Assembly (NCBI RefSeq): GCF_036588685.1
Contig: NC_086375.1
Span: forward strand, 47,252,955-47,316,954
Origin: Mytilus trossulus
Taxonomy: Eukaryota; Mollusca; Bivalvia; Mytilida; Mytilidae
Direction: 5' to 3'
Length of the DNA stretch: 64,000 nucleotides
Made by a program: the position numbers and the translations under genes. The notes under the pieces are model-generated. The model saw only the letters and a program-made list of their open reading frames with translations. It ran no database searches and was not told where the DNA came from. Below are positions 36,601 through 49,700 of this stretch, in pieces (position 1 is the first letter of the stretch; each line of letters opens with the position of its first letter).

Positions 36601-39383
36601 TATACAATATATAAATGTTACTTTTATTGAATTTTTATATATATAAATCAGTGTAGGGTTTAACTTAATATTTTTCCACCAAGAAATGTCATACTGATCA
36701 TTATATGTTATAAAAATGATGTTTGATATGCACTGGACACTTAGTAATACCGGTAACCATACTTTAAAATCAATTAATTGTAGCACAGTCATTTTCAAGA
36801 TATACACCATCAAAAGGGTATTGGTGGGAGTTCTCAGACCAAGAAGATAAGTCAGGTTTGTATATTGATACTCAGGATTTAAATAATGTGTAGGTCAATT
36901 GACCCAGCCTTAAAATTTGGGAAGGGACTTTTTATGGCCCCACAACAAAGTTGTTGGTGCCATATAGTTTTCCCCTTGTCCGTCATTCTGTAATTTCGTC
37001 ATTCTGTCATTCTGCAACAAACCATTATACAGAGTTTTTTCTAAACGCCTTCAGATATTGCACTGATTTTTGGTATGTGAGTGAACCATGATGAGTTACA
37101 ATGATGATGATCAAGTTAAAGTTTTGTTCCACTCCTCAAATTTTTGCCCAAATTACGGGCTTTGGACTTTGATAAAATGTTAAAGATCAGAGTTATACCA
37201 CCTTTTTTTTCTAAATGCTTTCAGATATTTGGATGATTTTTGCACAGGCACTTGTCTCAGAATTTTGTTCCCTATATACCTTAATATACCACAAGGTTTA
37301 CATTTTAGAAAAATATCAGGCGTTGAGCAAGTATACAGCCAATTTTTTTCTGAGACAAGTGCCTGTGGATTTTTGGCATGCGAGTTTAACAAGATGAGTT
37401 ACAGATCAAGTTCAAGTTTTGTTTCGCTCTGCTAATTTTTGGTGAAATTCAGGGCTAAGGACTTTGATGAATTGTTGAAAATCACAGATATACAGACCTT
37501 TTTTTCTAAATGCTTTCAGATATTGGGCTGATTTTTGGTATGTGAGCTAACCATGATGAGTTACAGATCAAGTATAGGTTTTGTTCCGCTTCGCTAATTT
37601 TTGCCAAAATTAAGATTTACAACTTTGAAAATTGTTGAAAATGACAGTTATACAGACATTTTTCTATAGGCCTCCAAATTTTGAGCTGATTTTTGATATA
37701 TGAGACTACCATCATGTTTGTGTTCACATCTTCATCTACTATTAGTCCTAAATATGAAACATAAAATACAACTGCATTATGTCTGTTACGTCTTCCAATT
37801 TATATCAACTTCCTAATGACCTCTGAAAACTTTTATTCAGCTGAAGGTAAATAATTTTCAGATAAATGATTTGAAGAAGCTTCATATATCATTGTTTTAT
37901 AAATAAAAGATATTGGATATTCATTATAGTGATATCCTCACAAAAACCAAGGACATCTACTGATATAAGTTGAGTTTTATTCCAACTGATTCAATAGGAA
38001 AATACATGTAGAAGTTAATAATTTTTCAGACAATATTATATTTTTAATAATATATACTTTTAGAGAAAAGTGATTCTAAAGAAAAGAAGGAAGAACCTAG
38101 CTCAGTTTTCCAAAGACAGAGAGTTGATTTATTACTTGGAGAACTTGCCAGGAAATTTCCACCTAAAGTTGTTCCACCAACACAGCCAGAAGTTAAAGGT
38201 TACACATTATTTGCATATCAAATCCTTTTGATGATAATCTTGAGATATTTCAAATACTAAAAATAAACAACAAATAAGGATACCATTCTAAGTATACAAA
38301 CTTTATAAATGACATATATGAAACACTTGTTTGTAATTAATTTGAAGTGTGTAATGTGCTATGAATTCAAAAACACCAAAAACTCTAGAATACTAGTTGT
38401 CTCCATATATCACAAATAATATTTTTAAGGTGGTACCAAACACTACAGGGAGATAACTCTGTAATATCAGCAGAATGTTTTAATGACGTTGTGTTCTTAA
38501 GGGAATATTAAGCTTCCCAATGATCAAAATAAGTGATTGTCAAACTGCTATATAACCAGTGTAATTTTTCTGATTAAACGGTTGGTTCAATTTTTTTGAT
38601 TTTTTTGTTATTTTTGTCAAAGGGTCAAAGTTAACACTTTGTCAAAATTTTAAGAAAATTAAACGAGCCAAATTAATTTTAGTTCAGGTGTAAGGTACCA
38701 CCTTAAACTATAAATAAACTGTAAAGTAATTTAGTGAAACAGTTTATTCTATTGCATTGCATGAGACAGATCAATGAACCAATCTTTATACGACAGTAGA
38801 AGTCCCAGTGACCAGACCAAAGTATGTGTTTCATTCAAGGTTGTGCTTGTCCTCATAAATTTGGAATGTATGAAATACAACATGAGATTTGTGTAAACTA
38901 GATACTATGCACATTGTGTCTTTTTTGACATTTCACTTTATGATTGTGTATTCATTCCCCATATTTTATGGTCATTCATAATAATTAAACACACAAGCAC
39001 AGATACAAATCATGCACAAATAAAGTCTATCCAATACATAAATATGGACACTACCTAGTTTGACTGTTTGTTACAGAGAATTACCAGGTATCTTATAAAT
39101 AATAAATTGCTTGGAAAGCCTTGAACTTTGAAATCACCCTAGTGTTTTTATTTTTCAATGTGTAATAAATTTACATACATTGTTATAGCATTACCGGTAA
39201 ATTTCTTTTTGTGTAGTTGTTTTTAAAAGAGCACTTAATTTATTGAATTATATTTTTTTTATAGAAGAACCAGTAAAACAGGAACCAGTTATTAAACAAG
39301 AGATAAAACAAGAGAGACCAGATGACAAGTCGAATGCATCTATAAAACCACCTCCAGACAAAAAACCCAAATTAATGAGATGA
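30700..39383 (+). CDS. MED6: Mediator complex subunit 6
   Basis: Eight coding exons: 30700-30715, 33364-33523, 34196-34287, 34655-34737, 35172-35211, 36784-36855, 38064-38198 and 39265-39383. They total 717 nt, 238 residues, near the 246 of human MED6. Introns are GT-AG and phases join throughout. The protein opens [18 protein letters not shown], then holds [48 protein letters not shown] and [19 protein letters not shown], all hallmark MED6 blocks, and ends in a charged tail with [14 protein letters not shown]6 sits in the Mediator head and is needed for activator-driven RNA polymerase II transcription. The first coding exon is only 16 nt; it was chosen because its phase and its residues before DNPLGISW fit. 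Introns hold many repeats. Confidence 0.95.
30993..31141. repeat. Dispersed 'gtagccaggaatttcc' element
   Basis: 'caggcctgtagccaggaatt' at the left and 'gaacccccctggctaagggt' at the right are imperfect inverted ends around ~100 bp. I recognise the sequence as a common mussel interspersed element (memory, unchecked). It lies in MED6 intron 1. Confidence 0.55.
31176..31250. repeat. Short tandem repeat 'ccggccccaagtcgat'
   Basis: Four to five units of about 16 bp, alternating 'aagttaatccggcccc' and 'aagtcgatccggcccc', lie in MED6 intron 1. Confidence 0.75.
33711..33950. repeat. 26-bp minisatellite in MED6 intron 2
   Basis: About nine units of 'attgagcagtacacatccca' plus 'cacaat', each 26 bp; the right-hand five are the most regular. 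The distance from the exon 2 donor (33523) is about 190 bp. Confidence 0.8.
34330..34475 (-). repeat. Inverted copy of the 12230-12430 dispersed repeat
   Basis: 'gtccctaatcaaatgacaaa' through 'aactgtcatattcctgactt' is the reverse complement of the same family at 12230-12430 and 3178-3240. It lies in MED6 intron 3. Confidence 0.6.
35518..36500 (+). repeat. ~162-bp satellite units in MED6 intron 5
   Basis: After a 'tatacgcccgtcaaaatttt' leader, about five units begin with 'acatgtcgcgccgtatctca' or variants, near 35752, 35924, 36086, 36247 and 36408, so the period is 162-172 bp. Each continues with 'tttatgattattgcttaaaa', 'ttatattaatctaaag' and 'tatactttttggtgatgatt'. The same satellite occurs inverted at 59860-60527. 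Short frames inside are repeat by-products. Confidence 0.85.
36935..37700 (+). repeat. ~160-170-bp diverged tandem repeat in MED6 intron 6
   Basis: 'ttttttctaaatgctttcag' or a variant recurs near 37035, 37205, 37501 and 37657, followed each time by 'gatttttggtatgtgag'-like sequence and then 'gatgagttacagatcaag'. The gap between units two and three is 133 bp too long because of the insertion at 37243-37367. It begins after 'gttgttggtgccatatagtt', a widespread mollusc repeat start (memory, unchecked). Confidence 0.75.
37243..37367. mobile_element. 125-bp MITE with 8-bp target duplication (hAT-like)
   Basis: Perfect 18-bp terminal inverted repeats (cacaggcacttgtctcag) enclose about 89 bp. The element is flanked on both sides by 'gatttttg' (37235-37242 and 37368-37375), an exact 8-bp target duplication. 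Removing the element plus one duplication restores the tandem repeat unit it sits in. An 8-bp duplication is typical of hAT transposons. There is no coding capacity. A relative lies at 62896-62972. Confidence 0.9.
38426..38706. mobile_element. 281-bp inverted-repeat element in MED6 intron 7
   Basis: The ends 'ttaaggtggtacc' and 'ggtaccaccttaa' are exact inverted copies. The element has no open frame and begins with the 'actacagggagataactctg' motif I recall from abundant mussel repeats (memory, unchecked). Confidence 0.75.
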
Positions 39384-39543
39384 TAAACACAAGACTTGAC
39401 CATATATCTCAGAAGTTTCTATTATGTCATCACAAAAGTTGAACTATGTACATGCAATATTTGCCATTGCAAATTGTATTAAGCTATTGTCAGATTGTGC
39501 TTTTCTGAAAGGTGCAATAGAAAGAAGGACAGAATTATAGAGA

Positions 39544-39549
39544 AATAAA
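39544..39549 (+). terminator. MED6 polyadenylation signal
   Basis: A canonical AATAAA lies 161 nt past the MED6 stop codon, with a T/G-rich stretch about 20-30 nt further on (ttatttttatcagttttggttg region). Confidence 0.6.
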
Positions 39550-39960
39550 GATCTGATTCACTTATTTTTATCAGTTTTGGTTGCATTATTTTTCACAAAT
39601 GAATAACCCTTCATATGTCTTTATAACCTGCCTCTCTAGTGTGGAGGGCAGGTTTAGGTACCACTTGACTCTGTCCATCATTCTGTCTGCAAGAAATAGA
39701 GCAACCCAGTTTGTGTAATTTGAAACTCAATTTCAAAAGTCTCTTTAAAAGTCAATACACAAAGATTGCAGATGTATATTTTTTCCTGAATAAATAAAAT
39801 AAGTTTCTTTTGAAGTAAGCAAGATAAACAATAGTAGAGCTATGATGCTTGCATTTAGTTTTTAACAAACAAACACATTCATAAAAATTATTTGAGAAGA
39901 CTGCAATGCATACATTAATTCAATTCATAGAAAGCATTATCTAAAACCCAAAAGCACATA

Positions 39961-42127
39961 TACTGACCGACTTTAGAAACGCAACACTAGATTATTTTTG
40001 TGTTATTTTTTAATGAATGTGTCCCCGTCAAAAGCGATGACTGCATGTTACAAACGCCAAAATAATTGTCAGAAAGGTCAACAAATTCTGTCTGACATGT
40101 TTTGGGTTCTGTTTTACACCTTCTGGTTTTGCATTTGTTCAATCCATTAATTGGTTTTGGCAATTATGCGGTTGGAACTTAGTGGCTTTTAAGGTTTTCC
40201 TCCAGTCGATTCTTTGGCAATTCAGTTGATGGGAAACAGTTATGGCATGAATCTGTACTCAATGGCCCTCGGTAATTAGGGCCCCGCCGAAAAGGCGGGT
40301 CGCCCTATAGTGATCAGTCTGTCCGTCCGTCCGTCCGTCTGTCCGTCCGTCGGTAACACTTTCGTGTCCGCTCCATATCTAGAGAACCATAATGATTTCA
40401 TACTTTATACTTTACATGTATATTAACCACCACCAGAGGGTGTGTCATGATGTATGTACAACTTCCTAGGTCAAAGGTCAAGGTCAAAAACTTTGGTTTC
40501 AGTTGACAACCCTGTGTTCTTTGGTGAAGATCGTGTCCGCTCCATATCTAGATAACCGTTATGATTTTATACTTAATACTTTACATGATTATTAACCAAC
40601 ACCCAAGGGTGTGTCATGATGTATGTACAACTTCCTAGGTCAAAGGTCAAGGTCAAAACCTTTGGTTTCAGTTGACAACCCCGTGTCCTGTGGTGAAGAT
40701 CGTGTCCGCTCCATATCTAGATAACCGTTATGATTTCAAAGTTTATACTTGTCATCCATTTTAACCACCACCAGAGGGCGTGTCATGATGTATGTACAAC
40801 TTCCTAGGTCAAAGGTCAACGTCAAAAAAACTTTGGTTTCAGTTGACAACCCTGTGTTCTGTTGTGAAGATTGTGTCCGCTCTATATCTTGAGAACCATT
40901 ATGATTTCAAATATTATACTTGACATCCATTTTAACCAACACCAGAGGGTGTGTCATGATGTATGTACCACTTCCTAGGTCAAAGGTCTGTCTGTCTGTT
41001 GGTCTGTCCATCGCTAACAAATTTGATCCACACTATATTTTGAGAGGACAGCTGTTATTATTTCATACTTTATACCTGACAAACATTTTCAACTTAACAT
41101 ATATATTAAATGTGTCATAATGTATGCATCCTAGGTCAAAGGTCAGTCCGTTGGTCTGTCCATCCGTTCGTTGTTCTTAACAAATTGTGTCCGCTTTACC
41201 TCTCGAGAACCGTTAATATTTCATACTTTATACTTGGTGGGTCATAATATATTGAAGGCATAATTCTAAAAATATGTGACAAATATCAATTGGGCAGCAT
41301 CTTTAAACATTGTTCAAACATCAATCCATATATCCAGAAGTCACCTTAGAGTAGTCAACAATGAGTTCACATCATGCAGTCATATCACTATTATACTATG
41401 AAAGTAAGTTGAGAATATTTATCAGTTTTAACTTAAAATCTTAGATTAAAATCACATGTGAGACTATGTAATAACTTCCAAATAATGCTTCATATCAGAT
41501 TATCCATACAACTTATTTACCCCACATTATTGACAGCGGGGCCCAAAGAGATGGCTCCCATCTCAATGAAATCTAGTTTGATTAGCAGTTGACGTTGCAG
41601 CCGTACACATGTCTGGCAAATGACGTTGAGTAATCAAATTTTGTTGACGTTTCATTGTCTCTAAACGTTTATCTGTTCATTGATGGTCAGCAACACATCT
41701 TGTCTACTTCCATCGTTGTCGGATAGACAGTAAAACGAGTTTCTGAAGTCATGCAGTATGGTTGCAGCATGTTTATGTTTTAACGTTTGCAGTATTCTTA
41801 AGGGGGAATTCAGGTATATGTTTCTCAGTCTTGGCAAAATGGAGATGCAACATTTTTAAACTGGTTTAAGTGAGGCAAAGTATTGAAAGAACTGTTTCAC
41901 AAAGCAAAACAACTGAAACAATCTGTCATGGGTTAAAAATTTCGCTTTCAGAAATTCGTGCGACTTCAAAAGTTTGATATGTTCATTAACCACAGGTAAG
42001 TCAGATTTTGATTTTTTGTACAGAGAAAGAAGTATGATAAGCATGCAAAGTAGTTATAAGAAAATCAAACAAGATTTGGTAAAAAAAATCAACAAAATGA
42101 GTGTTGCGTTTCTAAAGCCGTTCAGTA
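39961..42127. mobile_element. 2.17 kb terminal-inverted-repeat element, TA-flanked
   Basis: The 28-bp left end 'tactgaccgactttagaaac' + 'gcaacact' matches the inverted right end at 26 of 28 positions. TA dinucleotides flank both ends, as in Tc1/mariner insertions. The centre is largely a ~170-bp tandem array (40310-41240), with unique flanks at 40000-40270 and 41250-42090 in which I see no transposase frame. It is therefore best called a non-autonomous element. It lies between the convergent MED6 and LRR genes. Confidence 0.75.
40310..41240. repeat. ~170-bp tandem array inside the TIR element
   Basis: 'gtgtccgctccatatctaga' or variants begin at 40364, 40533, 40702 and 40873, a period of 169-171 bp, with two more diverged units to about 41240. 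Each unit also carries 'gtgtgtcatgatgtatgtac' and 'cctaggtcaaaggtcaaggt'. A 'gtccgtccgt' microsatellite lies just before the first unit (40319-40350). Confidence 0.88.
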
Positions 42128-42129
42128 TA

Positions 42130-43750
42130 CAAATAAAATCAAAGCAAATTTAAAACATGCAAAATATTTATAGCACAAAAAGCACATTAAAATTCATAGA
42201 AACATTTATCAAAGGTCTACGTATAAACATTACACACACAAGACAGAAAGCATAATAAGAGTGTAATTTTTCTTTTCATATGTATCATCAACTATTAGAG
42301 AGGGTACCTATAATGTCTTCTGTAACTCCCACAGTTTTCTATTGACAACATTCAAAATTTACACAATGATTAGGTATGAAACATTTCTCTTAAATTTTCC
42401 CAATGTGAGGAATCATGCTTTTCATTTAATGTTCTGCTGAATATGCTCATTATATCATTTATAGCAGGCTTCAGTGATATAAATATTAAAATCATTCTTC
42501 AGTCCACAAATTTCTTAACTGCTGAGCTGCTGTATACATACATTTTGATTGGTTGCATCTATGACAATGAACAATTTTTTTCACTCTGTAATTTTCTTAT
42601 TTTTATGGTGATTAAAGCAGTTTGGAGTTGTCAAATTATTTAATACTAGCATATTACTGTTGTATACTTATAGACTGGGTATGAGTGAAATAGTAAGTTT
42701 ATTGTCCTGTAGGTGCAACCTTGAGGCGTAGAAAAGCAATCCAGTTGAGATGAACAATGATTATCTGTTTATTGCTATTTTACCTATGATAACGTTGTTA
42801 ATCTCATGATAACAGGCACATGAGTACTTAGTTTCTAGCTCTGATGAGAAAGGAAATTATCAGTCAGCAAGATCAAAGGAAATTTTTATAAAATAGCGAT
42901 ATTACATTTTAACACCACAAAGAGGTCTTGAAATGGAGCAAAGCTTATACACAATTTCAAGATGGCCCCCACCACTAGTTTGAATTGGGTTTCACTAGCT
43001 ATTGATTCCACAAAACCTGGTGTTGAAGAATGCAATATCAACAAATTACACTTAAAAGACATCAATCATATTCTGTTTTTTTTCACATGTATTCAAGTAT
43101 TTATACATTCTTGTTCTTCAAATGTTTGGATTTGAGTGTTCCTGATCAGGATGAATGCAATTCCAGAAAAGCGCTTTAGGAAAAAGTTAACAAAATATTT
43201 TTTTTTTTTGGGAAGACCTTGGTTCATATCTTTAAATAATGACAAACTCAAATAATGAGGCTGTTGTGTCAGTGCATTACCAGTAAATACAGTGAAGGTT
43301 TAAGCAACAACACAAATATGACAGACAAAAGATAAACAAAATAAAATACTGAAATCTAAGACTAATGTCATTTTGATATTTATTTACATTTTAATTGATG
43401 AATGAAGTGATAATAGCATACCTTCTACTATATATACCAGAAATCACCCCTTTGTTTTACCCCTTAGTTTTGTTAACTCATTTTGCAATGCAAGCTGAAA
43501 AGAATGCCTACAAAACTGTGGACTACATCAACACAGTACATGATAAGAAAGGTTTTCATTAATTTTGCGTTGCTTATAATGAAAAAGAATAATGCAAAAG
43601 AAAGTTCATTACAATCTTTAATCATTAAGTTTCATGATATACTTGTAAAACTTATATATGTTCAAAAAAAATAATCAAATCTATTTTGAGCATGGATATC
43701 ACAGACTTAGAGTTTCCAATATATAAATAAGACATCCGTAGTTCATTTAT
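42130..43750. other. Intergenic DNA between MED6 element and LRR gene, no gene seen
   Basis: Short open frames on plus (42443-42643, 43483-43674) lack homology and splice context. This stretch would carry the 3' end of the minus-strand LRR transcript. Confidence 0.4.
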
Positions 43751-43757
43751 CAAAAAT

Positions 43758-46700
43758 TTAACTGTTTTTGAAATGTGGAGGGAGGCAAATTTTGCCTTTT
43801 TGAGCATGTATCATCACAGGTTTAATAGCTTCACTAAAATAGTCCACAATATGCAGTGACCCTCGACAAACAGCCACAATCTCTGCTAAATGGTTGTCAT
43901 CTACACAATCACAGTATTCCAACTCTAAGATCTGTAGATTTGCTGCATATGTCGTTGATCTATAGGGAACACAAAGTTCTTCATATTCCTTAAAAAATTT
44001 AAAAAAAACACAAATATACAGAAAGATACATGAAATTACCTTAAAAGGACTTTAAAGTCTTAATAGATATTTAAATTTCACACAAAAGAGTTTTTCTTTT
44101 ATGTTTTGCCTGAAAAAAATGGAATGCAATTGTCACACAAAGAATTATTTTGTTAGATAATTATGAAGTTCACTGCCTATGTAAATACTGGCTTTTTGTA
44201 AAAATTTTGCTTTATATTAATTATACCCGAATGTAGGATATAATGTTTCGACATGTCTGTCCCTCAGTCTGTCAGTCCAGTTAATGTCATAGTAATTCCT
44301 CTGAATCCATAAAGCAGAATTTCCTGAAACTTTGGTGAAAGAGTGGACATACTATGAAGATGTGCATACAAAAAATATCTTGGAGTTATGTCCCTTTGAA
44401 CTTAGAATTTTGGCCTAAATATACTATTGCAACTCCTGAAACCGTACAACAAAATTTCATGAAACATTGAACATAATAAGGACATACTATATAGATGAAG
44501 ATATTGATAAGAAATTAAATCAGTTGACTTTTGTAAGAGTTATGAGTCTATGAATTTCTCTTGATGTTTTGTGGCCCTGTGACTATGTACACTGTAGGAG
44601 TGTGGTGGTATGTAAGCATGCTAACAAAGGTTATAATATTCTTGGTATGTAATCTTCATAACATTATGTTGCTTAATTTGATTATATTGTTGTCATTTTA
44701 TGGTTTTATAACCCAGGAAATGCAAAAAATATTTGCGTAATAAATGTTTTGAGTCGTGCTCAATATTATTTGTCAACACTTTTCTTTAGGTATTGCTATA
44801 TTCCAATGGTATATTACCTGATTATCAGAAATATCAACATACAGTGGGCTATATTTGCTAACATTCCCTTCATTCAAAGTTTGATAGGTAGTTGTCTCAT
44901 TGGCAGTCATACCACACTTCCTTATTTTTATAAAATGATCAACTTAGAAATACAATGAATATAGTGCCTGGTCACGTCCACATGTATTTTTTGTCTATCT
45001 GATGAGTTAAGCCTTTTTCAACTGATTTTTATAGTTCGTTCTTATGTTGTACTGTTTTACCACTGTCCCAGGCTAGGGGGAGGGTTGGGATCTAACTAAC
45101 ATGTTTAACCCCGCCACATTATTTATGTATGTGTCTGTCCCAAGTCAGGAGCCTGTAATTGTGTGGTTGTCGTTTGTTTATGTGTTACATATTTGTTTTT
45201 CGTTCATATTTTTACATAATAAGGCCGTTAGTTTTCTCGTTTGATTTGTTTTACATTGTTTTATCAAGGCCTTTTATAGCTGACTATGCGGTATGGGCTT
45301 TGCTTATTGTTGAAGGCCGTACGGTGACCTATAGTTGTTAATGTTTGTGTCATTTTGGTCTTTTGTGGATAGTTGTCTCATTGGCAATCATACCACATCT
45401 TTTTTATACAGTGACAATTTTAATATTGCACGACAATGCATACTTCATCACTTGAGTAATGTTCATCTCCATTTTCAGTAATCATTTTTCTTTCTTGCAG
45501 TTTAAATCTCAATAGAGCTTGACATCTTCTGAACTTTTGTAAGTCTTGAATAGAAAAAAAATTGATGAAGATAAATACAATGACATCTTATCTAAATGGT
45601 TAAACAGGCTTCAAGAATTAACATTTTGATCTAGTATATCTGTTGAAAATAAAACCTGTTTGATTTTCTATGGAAGTAATGGTTAATTCTAAAATTTCTC
45701 AATCCACTAGCTAGACACTCATTGAGAAAGTCAATGTTAATGTATACTGAATACAAGTTACTCTACAACTGTCAAAACAAACTTTGGTCCATTCACTATG
45801 TGACTGAATGCTTTTTGAATGTTTCTGTGAAAGGAGTAGGTCCGGTAAGGGCCAATTTTGGCCTCAATTTTCAAGTTCATCTGACAAAATATTTTAGACA
45901 CTTTTTAAACACTTAAGTGTCTATTTCAATTCATTTAATTAGTTTTTGTGAAAGATTTTAACTGATTAAGTCATTAAAAACGCTCCGATTCAAGCTTAAA
46001 TATATGAAAAATCTATCAAATTTGCCAAAAATCATCACTTTTAAGATGTTTTTTGTTAAATATGAAAGTGGCCGCATCCGTGTTCATCCTCAACCTTTAT
46101 TTATATTATGTATTATTGTCAAATACAACTTGCATTTCAATATTATGAATGAACACGAATGCGGCCACTTTCATTTTAGACAGAAACAGTCTAAAATTTA
46201 ACTAAAATGCTAATTTTGTGAAGATTTCAGTAATTTAGCATGACTTTATGATGCTAGTAGCCGATATATGTGCCTTGTATTGTCAAAAACAGCCCATATT
46301 TATGTAGCAGAATCCTTCTACAATCCAATAAATTTCTCTATGATTACATTATCACAATTTTGTAAAACTGCTATATTTTGGGGCAAAAAAGGGGTCTTAC
46401 TGAACCTACTCCTTTATTTTGTAGATTCAAGCTTTAGAGCTTGACATATTGTAAAGACAAATGGTCTGTTGTTGGAAGATTTTACAATGCCTTCTTGATG
46501 TCATTTGGTTATTTTTGTTGTTGGGTAATTGTCTCATTGACATATATCTATAAGCATAACTTTAATTCATATCAGATTGGTTCTATAGTATACAAGGTAA
46601 AATGTAAAATTCAAAGTTTTGACAACTTTGTTTCAAAGATCTCAGATGTACGTGATATACCACTCTCTTACATAAATATATTAAAATTTATGCAATACCT

Positions 46701-49700
46701 GATATAATGGGTAAATATGGTGCTGATGTCAGAAACTTTATCCCAGACAGCACAGCTTTCTTTAAGTAGATACAGGATCTCAGCAGAGCTTTAACACTGA
46801 CATCTGACAAACCTGGAATATATAATATGTAAAATAACTAGTACATGAATGAAATTTATGCTTGTGAAAGTGAAGTTTCATATTTAAAAACTAACAAGTA
46901 AGTTATTTATGTACAGTTAAAACTAAAAAGCAAACAATACAAATACAAAGAAATATGAAAAAAAAATAAAATAGTCCTTTCCTCTTGGTTTCCCTCACAA
47001 ATTCAAATTTAAATACTCATGAACTTTCCAAAGCTTATTATATCAATCATAAAGTTAGCTTTTAACACAAAGGGCTAACAATGCAATTTTCCATACAATT
47101 AATATTTCCAAGGGGAATAACTCTTATTATAATAGACAGACACTAATTTTCAAACTTGTAAGAGACATTGTTAATTAATAGTTTAAAAAAGATTTATTAT
47201 AGTACTTCCAACTTAATTAGTTATATGGCATTTTTTTTTTTATCTTAGTGACTTATTCTAAAGCTTTTCTCCTTTTTTACATCAATTAATACCTGAATTC
47301 CAGCTTGCATCGATTTCCTGAAGAAGAGGTAAATTTTCAGCCAGATAAACGACAGATGCATCAGTTATACTATCTACACTACAGATATTTAGATTTTGTA
47401 GCTGTTTAAAGTTTTCTGCCATCAAGGCCAAGGTCATGGTTGAAGCAGGACAATGTCTGAAAGACAACTTCTTCAGAGGACTCGGCTTTCTACATAATGC
47501 GTTCAGTCCTTGGACTGTTACCTCATCACACCAAGATAAATCTAATTCCTCAAACTAAAACATAAAGACAATATCAGATCAATACATGAATACATATTTA
47601 TTTCCAAAGTTTCAAATGCATTATTTAGTCTATCAAATTTGTGAATGTGCAAAAACATAGGTGACACATGTTTGTACATAACAAGCCAGTTTGTGTAATG
47701 ATCACCACCATCCTGTTTACATTGGTTACCAAAAGTAGTTCGTCTATAGAAAAATAAATAATGTCAAGAGCCACTACCAGAAGCCCTTTCATTGCCTTTA
47801 GATCATAATAAAAAAGTATTTCGGAAAATAATACAATCATATAAGAATTATCAATGGTAAAGGGAGATAACAATTAACTTTATTGCATATTTTATATATT
47901 ATAAGATTTACCTTATCCATTTTCCTGGCAGCTAATCTAAATAATGTACCATCTGAAATGTCAGATTCTGCCAAGTATAGATATTGTAGTTCTGGACCTA
48001 GCAGGAATGGTCTGAGGAACAGGTCTTTTATAAAATGAATCCCTAAAATTGTATTGTAGCATTAATAAATAAAATGAAGTACAGTTTGAAAAAACCTGTC
48101 CCTATATATATAGATTCTACCACTGCATCGAGTGTAATACAATATTTATCCACTCGAGACAGGTAAATTTTCAAATTTAAAGTCCGAGCCGTCTCGGCGA
48201 GGAATTTAAAATTGATAATTTAACTGTCGAGAGATGATAAATATCTTATAACATGAGATTTGGTGGTGGAATCTGTTTCTCTAATGATTTTCTAACATTA
48301 TGCAGGCAAACTAATTCCTTCTTTTCAAATTATCTGCAAAAAGATGTGTTCTTTCTATGTGACGTTGTCAGGCATGGTCGCCTTTTTTCATGCCGTCACA
48401 ATAGGAAATTCAGAGGAAAGCAAGAAAATTCCACGTCACAATCGGATTTTAACCAATGAAGTACTGAGATCAAACAAACCACACGTTGATTAATTTTGTT
48501 TTATACAATGGGTGCAGAAAGGGATAAATTGACAAAGAATTAGAGAAATATATATATATATTGTTCAATATAAAAATATAGACTTATTTACAATGAACAA
48601 CCAAAAGCCTACCCTTTTGATCATGATCCTCAAGCAAAAATTGGAAATTAGTCCACACTGTTATGAAAAATTTATTCTATTAGTTTTTACATGTGAAATG
48701 TGATTCATCAACTATTATTCATGTAGAACATATTTATAGGATGAAAATTATATAAACAGGTTGATTTTTCATGATTATAAGGCATCCCTAATTACACTTT
48801 GTTATTTTTAGTGAAATATACACAAACAATTGTTTTAAAAGATATATTCAATTACCATTAAAGTCAACTTTCTTCAGCTTCTGACATGTCTGCCCAATAT
48901 GAGAGATACCATAAGTCACAGATTCACAATCAGTTAGACTAATCTCCTTCAGGTCTTTTAGAAATGGAGTCAAGTCCTTAACCATTTCATCTGTCAGTCC
49001 AGCCCAGGACATTCCAAACTTCTGTAAGTTTGGAGAGCATTGTAAAAATTCTTTTAAACAGTCAAATCCAACTGATTCATAGACTGACGTGAACTTGTTG
49101 GTAACATCCACGGAAACTAGTTGTGGCTGGTATGTCTGTTTTATTATCTCTCTATTGACTTTTGGTGTATTGGATTGATCTGTCTGATTCTCCTCTGAAT
49201 TCCTGCTGTCTTCCTCCACATCTCCATTTTCTTTGAATTTCAGATTGTCATCTAAAAGTTTTTTGTCCTTGTCATCAACATTTTTATTTTGTTTGAAATT
49301 CAGATTGTCATCTGATAGTTTGATGCCTTTGTCATCAATATTTTCTTCTTCTTTCATTTTGGCATTTTCATCAGATGGTTTGCTGCCTTTGTCATCAATA
49401 TTTTGTAAACACATGTCATTTCCATCATGAACATCTATATCACAGCTTTTGAGAGCACAGTCATTGTTTAATGTTAAATTTTCTACACAACCACTAAATG
49501 GTATAGCTTGAATGTCTACCCTTAATTTTCCTTTTGCATGATTACATATTTGTCCTTCACTATTTTCATCTACCGTACAATTTTTATGATCACTTATGGT
49601 TCCCTCACTTTCACTTATTGCTAAATGTCCATTGCAGTGTACAGAACTGCTATCACAGGCATGTCTTAATTGTTCACATTTTTGGCATGTAAAATCTTTT

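Noticed and set aside
35500-36614. Frames with [16 protein letters not shown]-type repeats
   Set aside because: They are translations of the ~162-bp satellite in MED6 intron 5, and the same peptide type appears from the inverted satellite at 60 kb.
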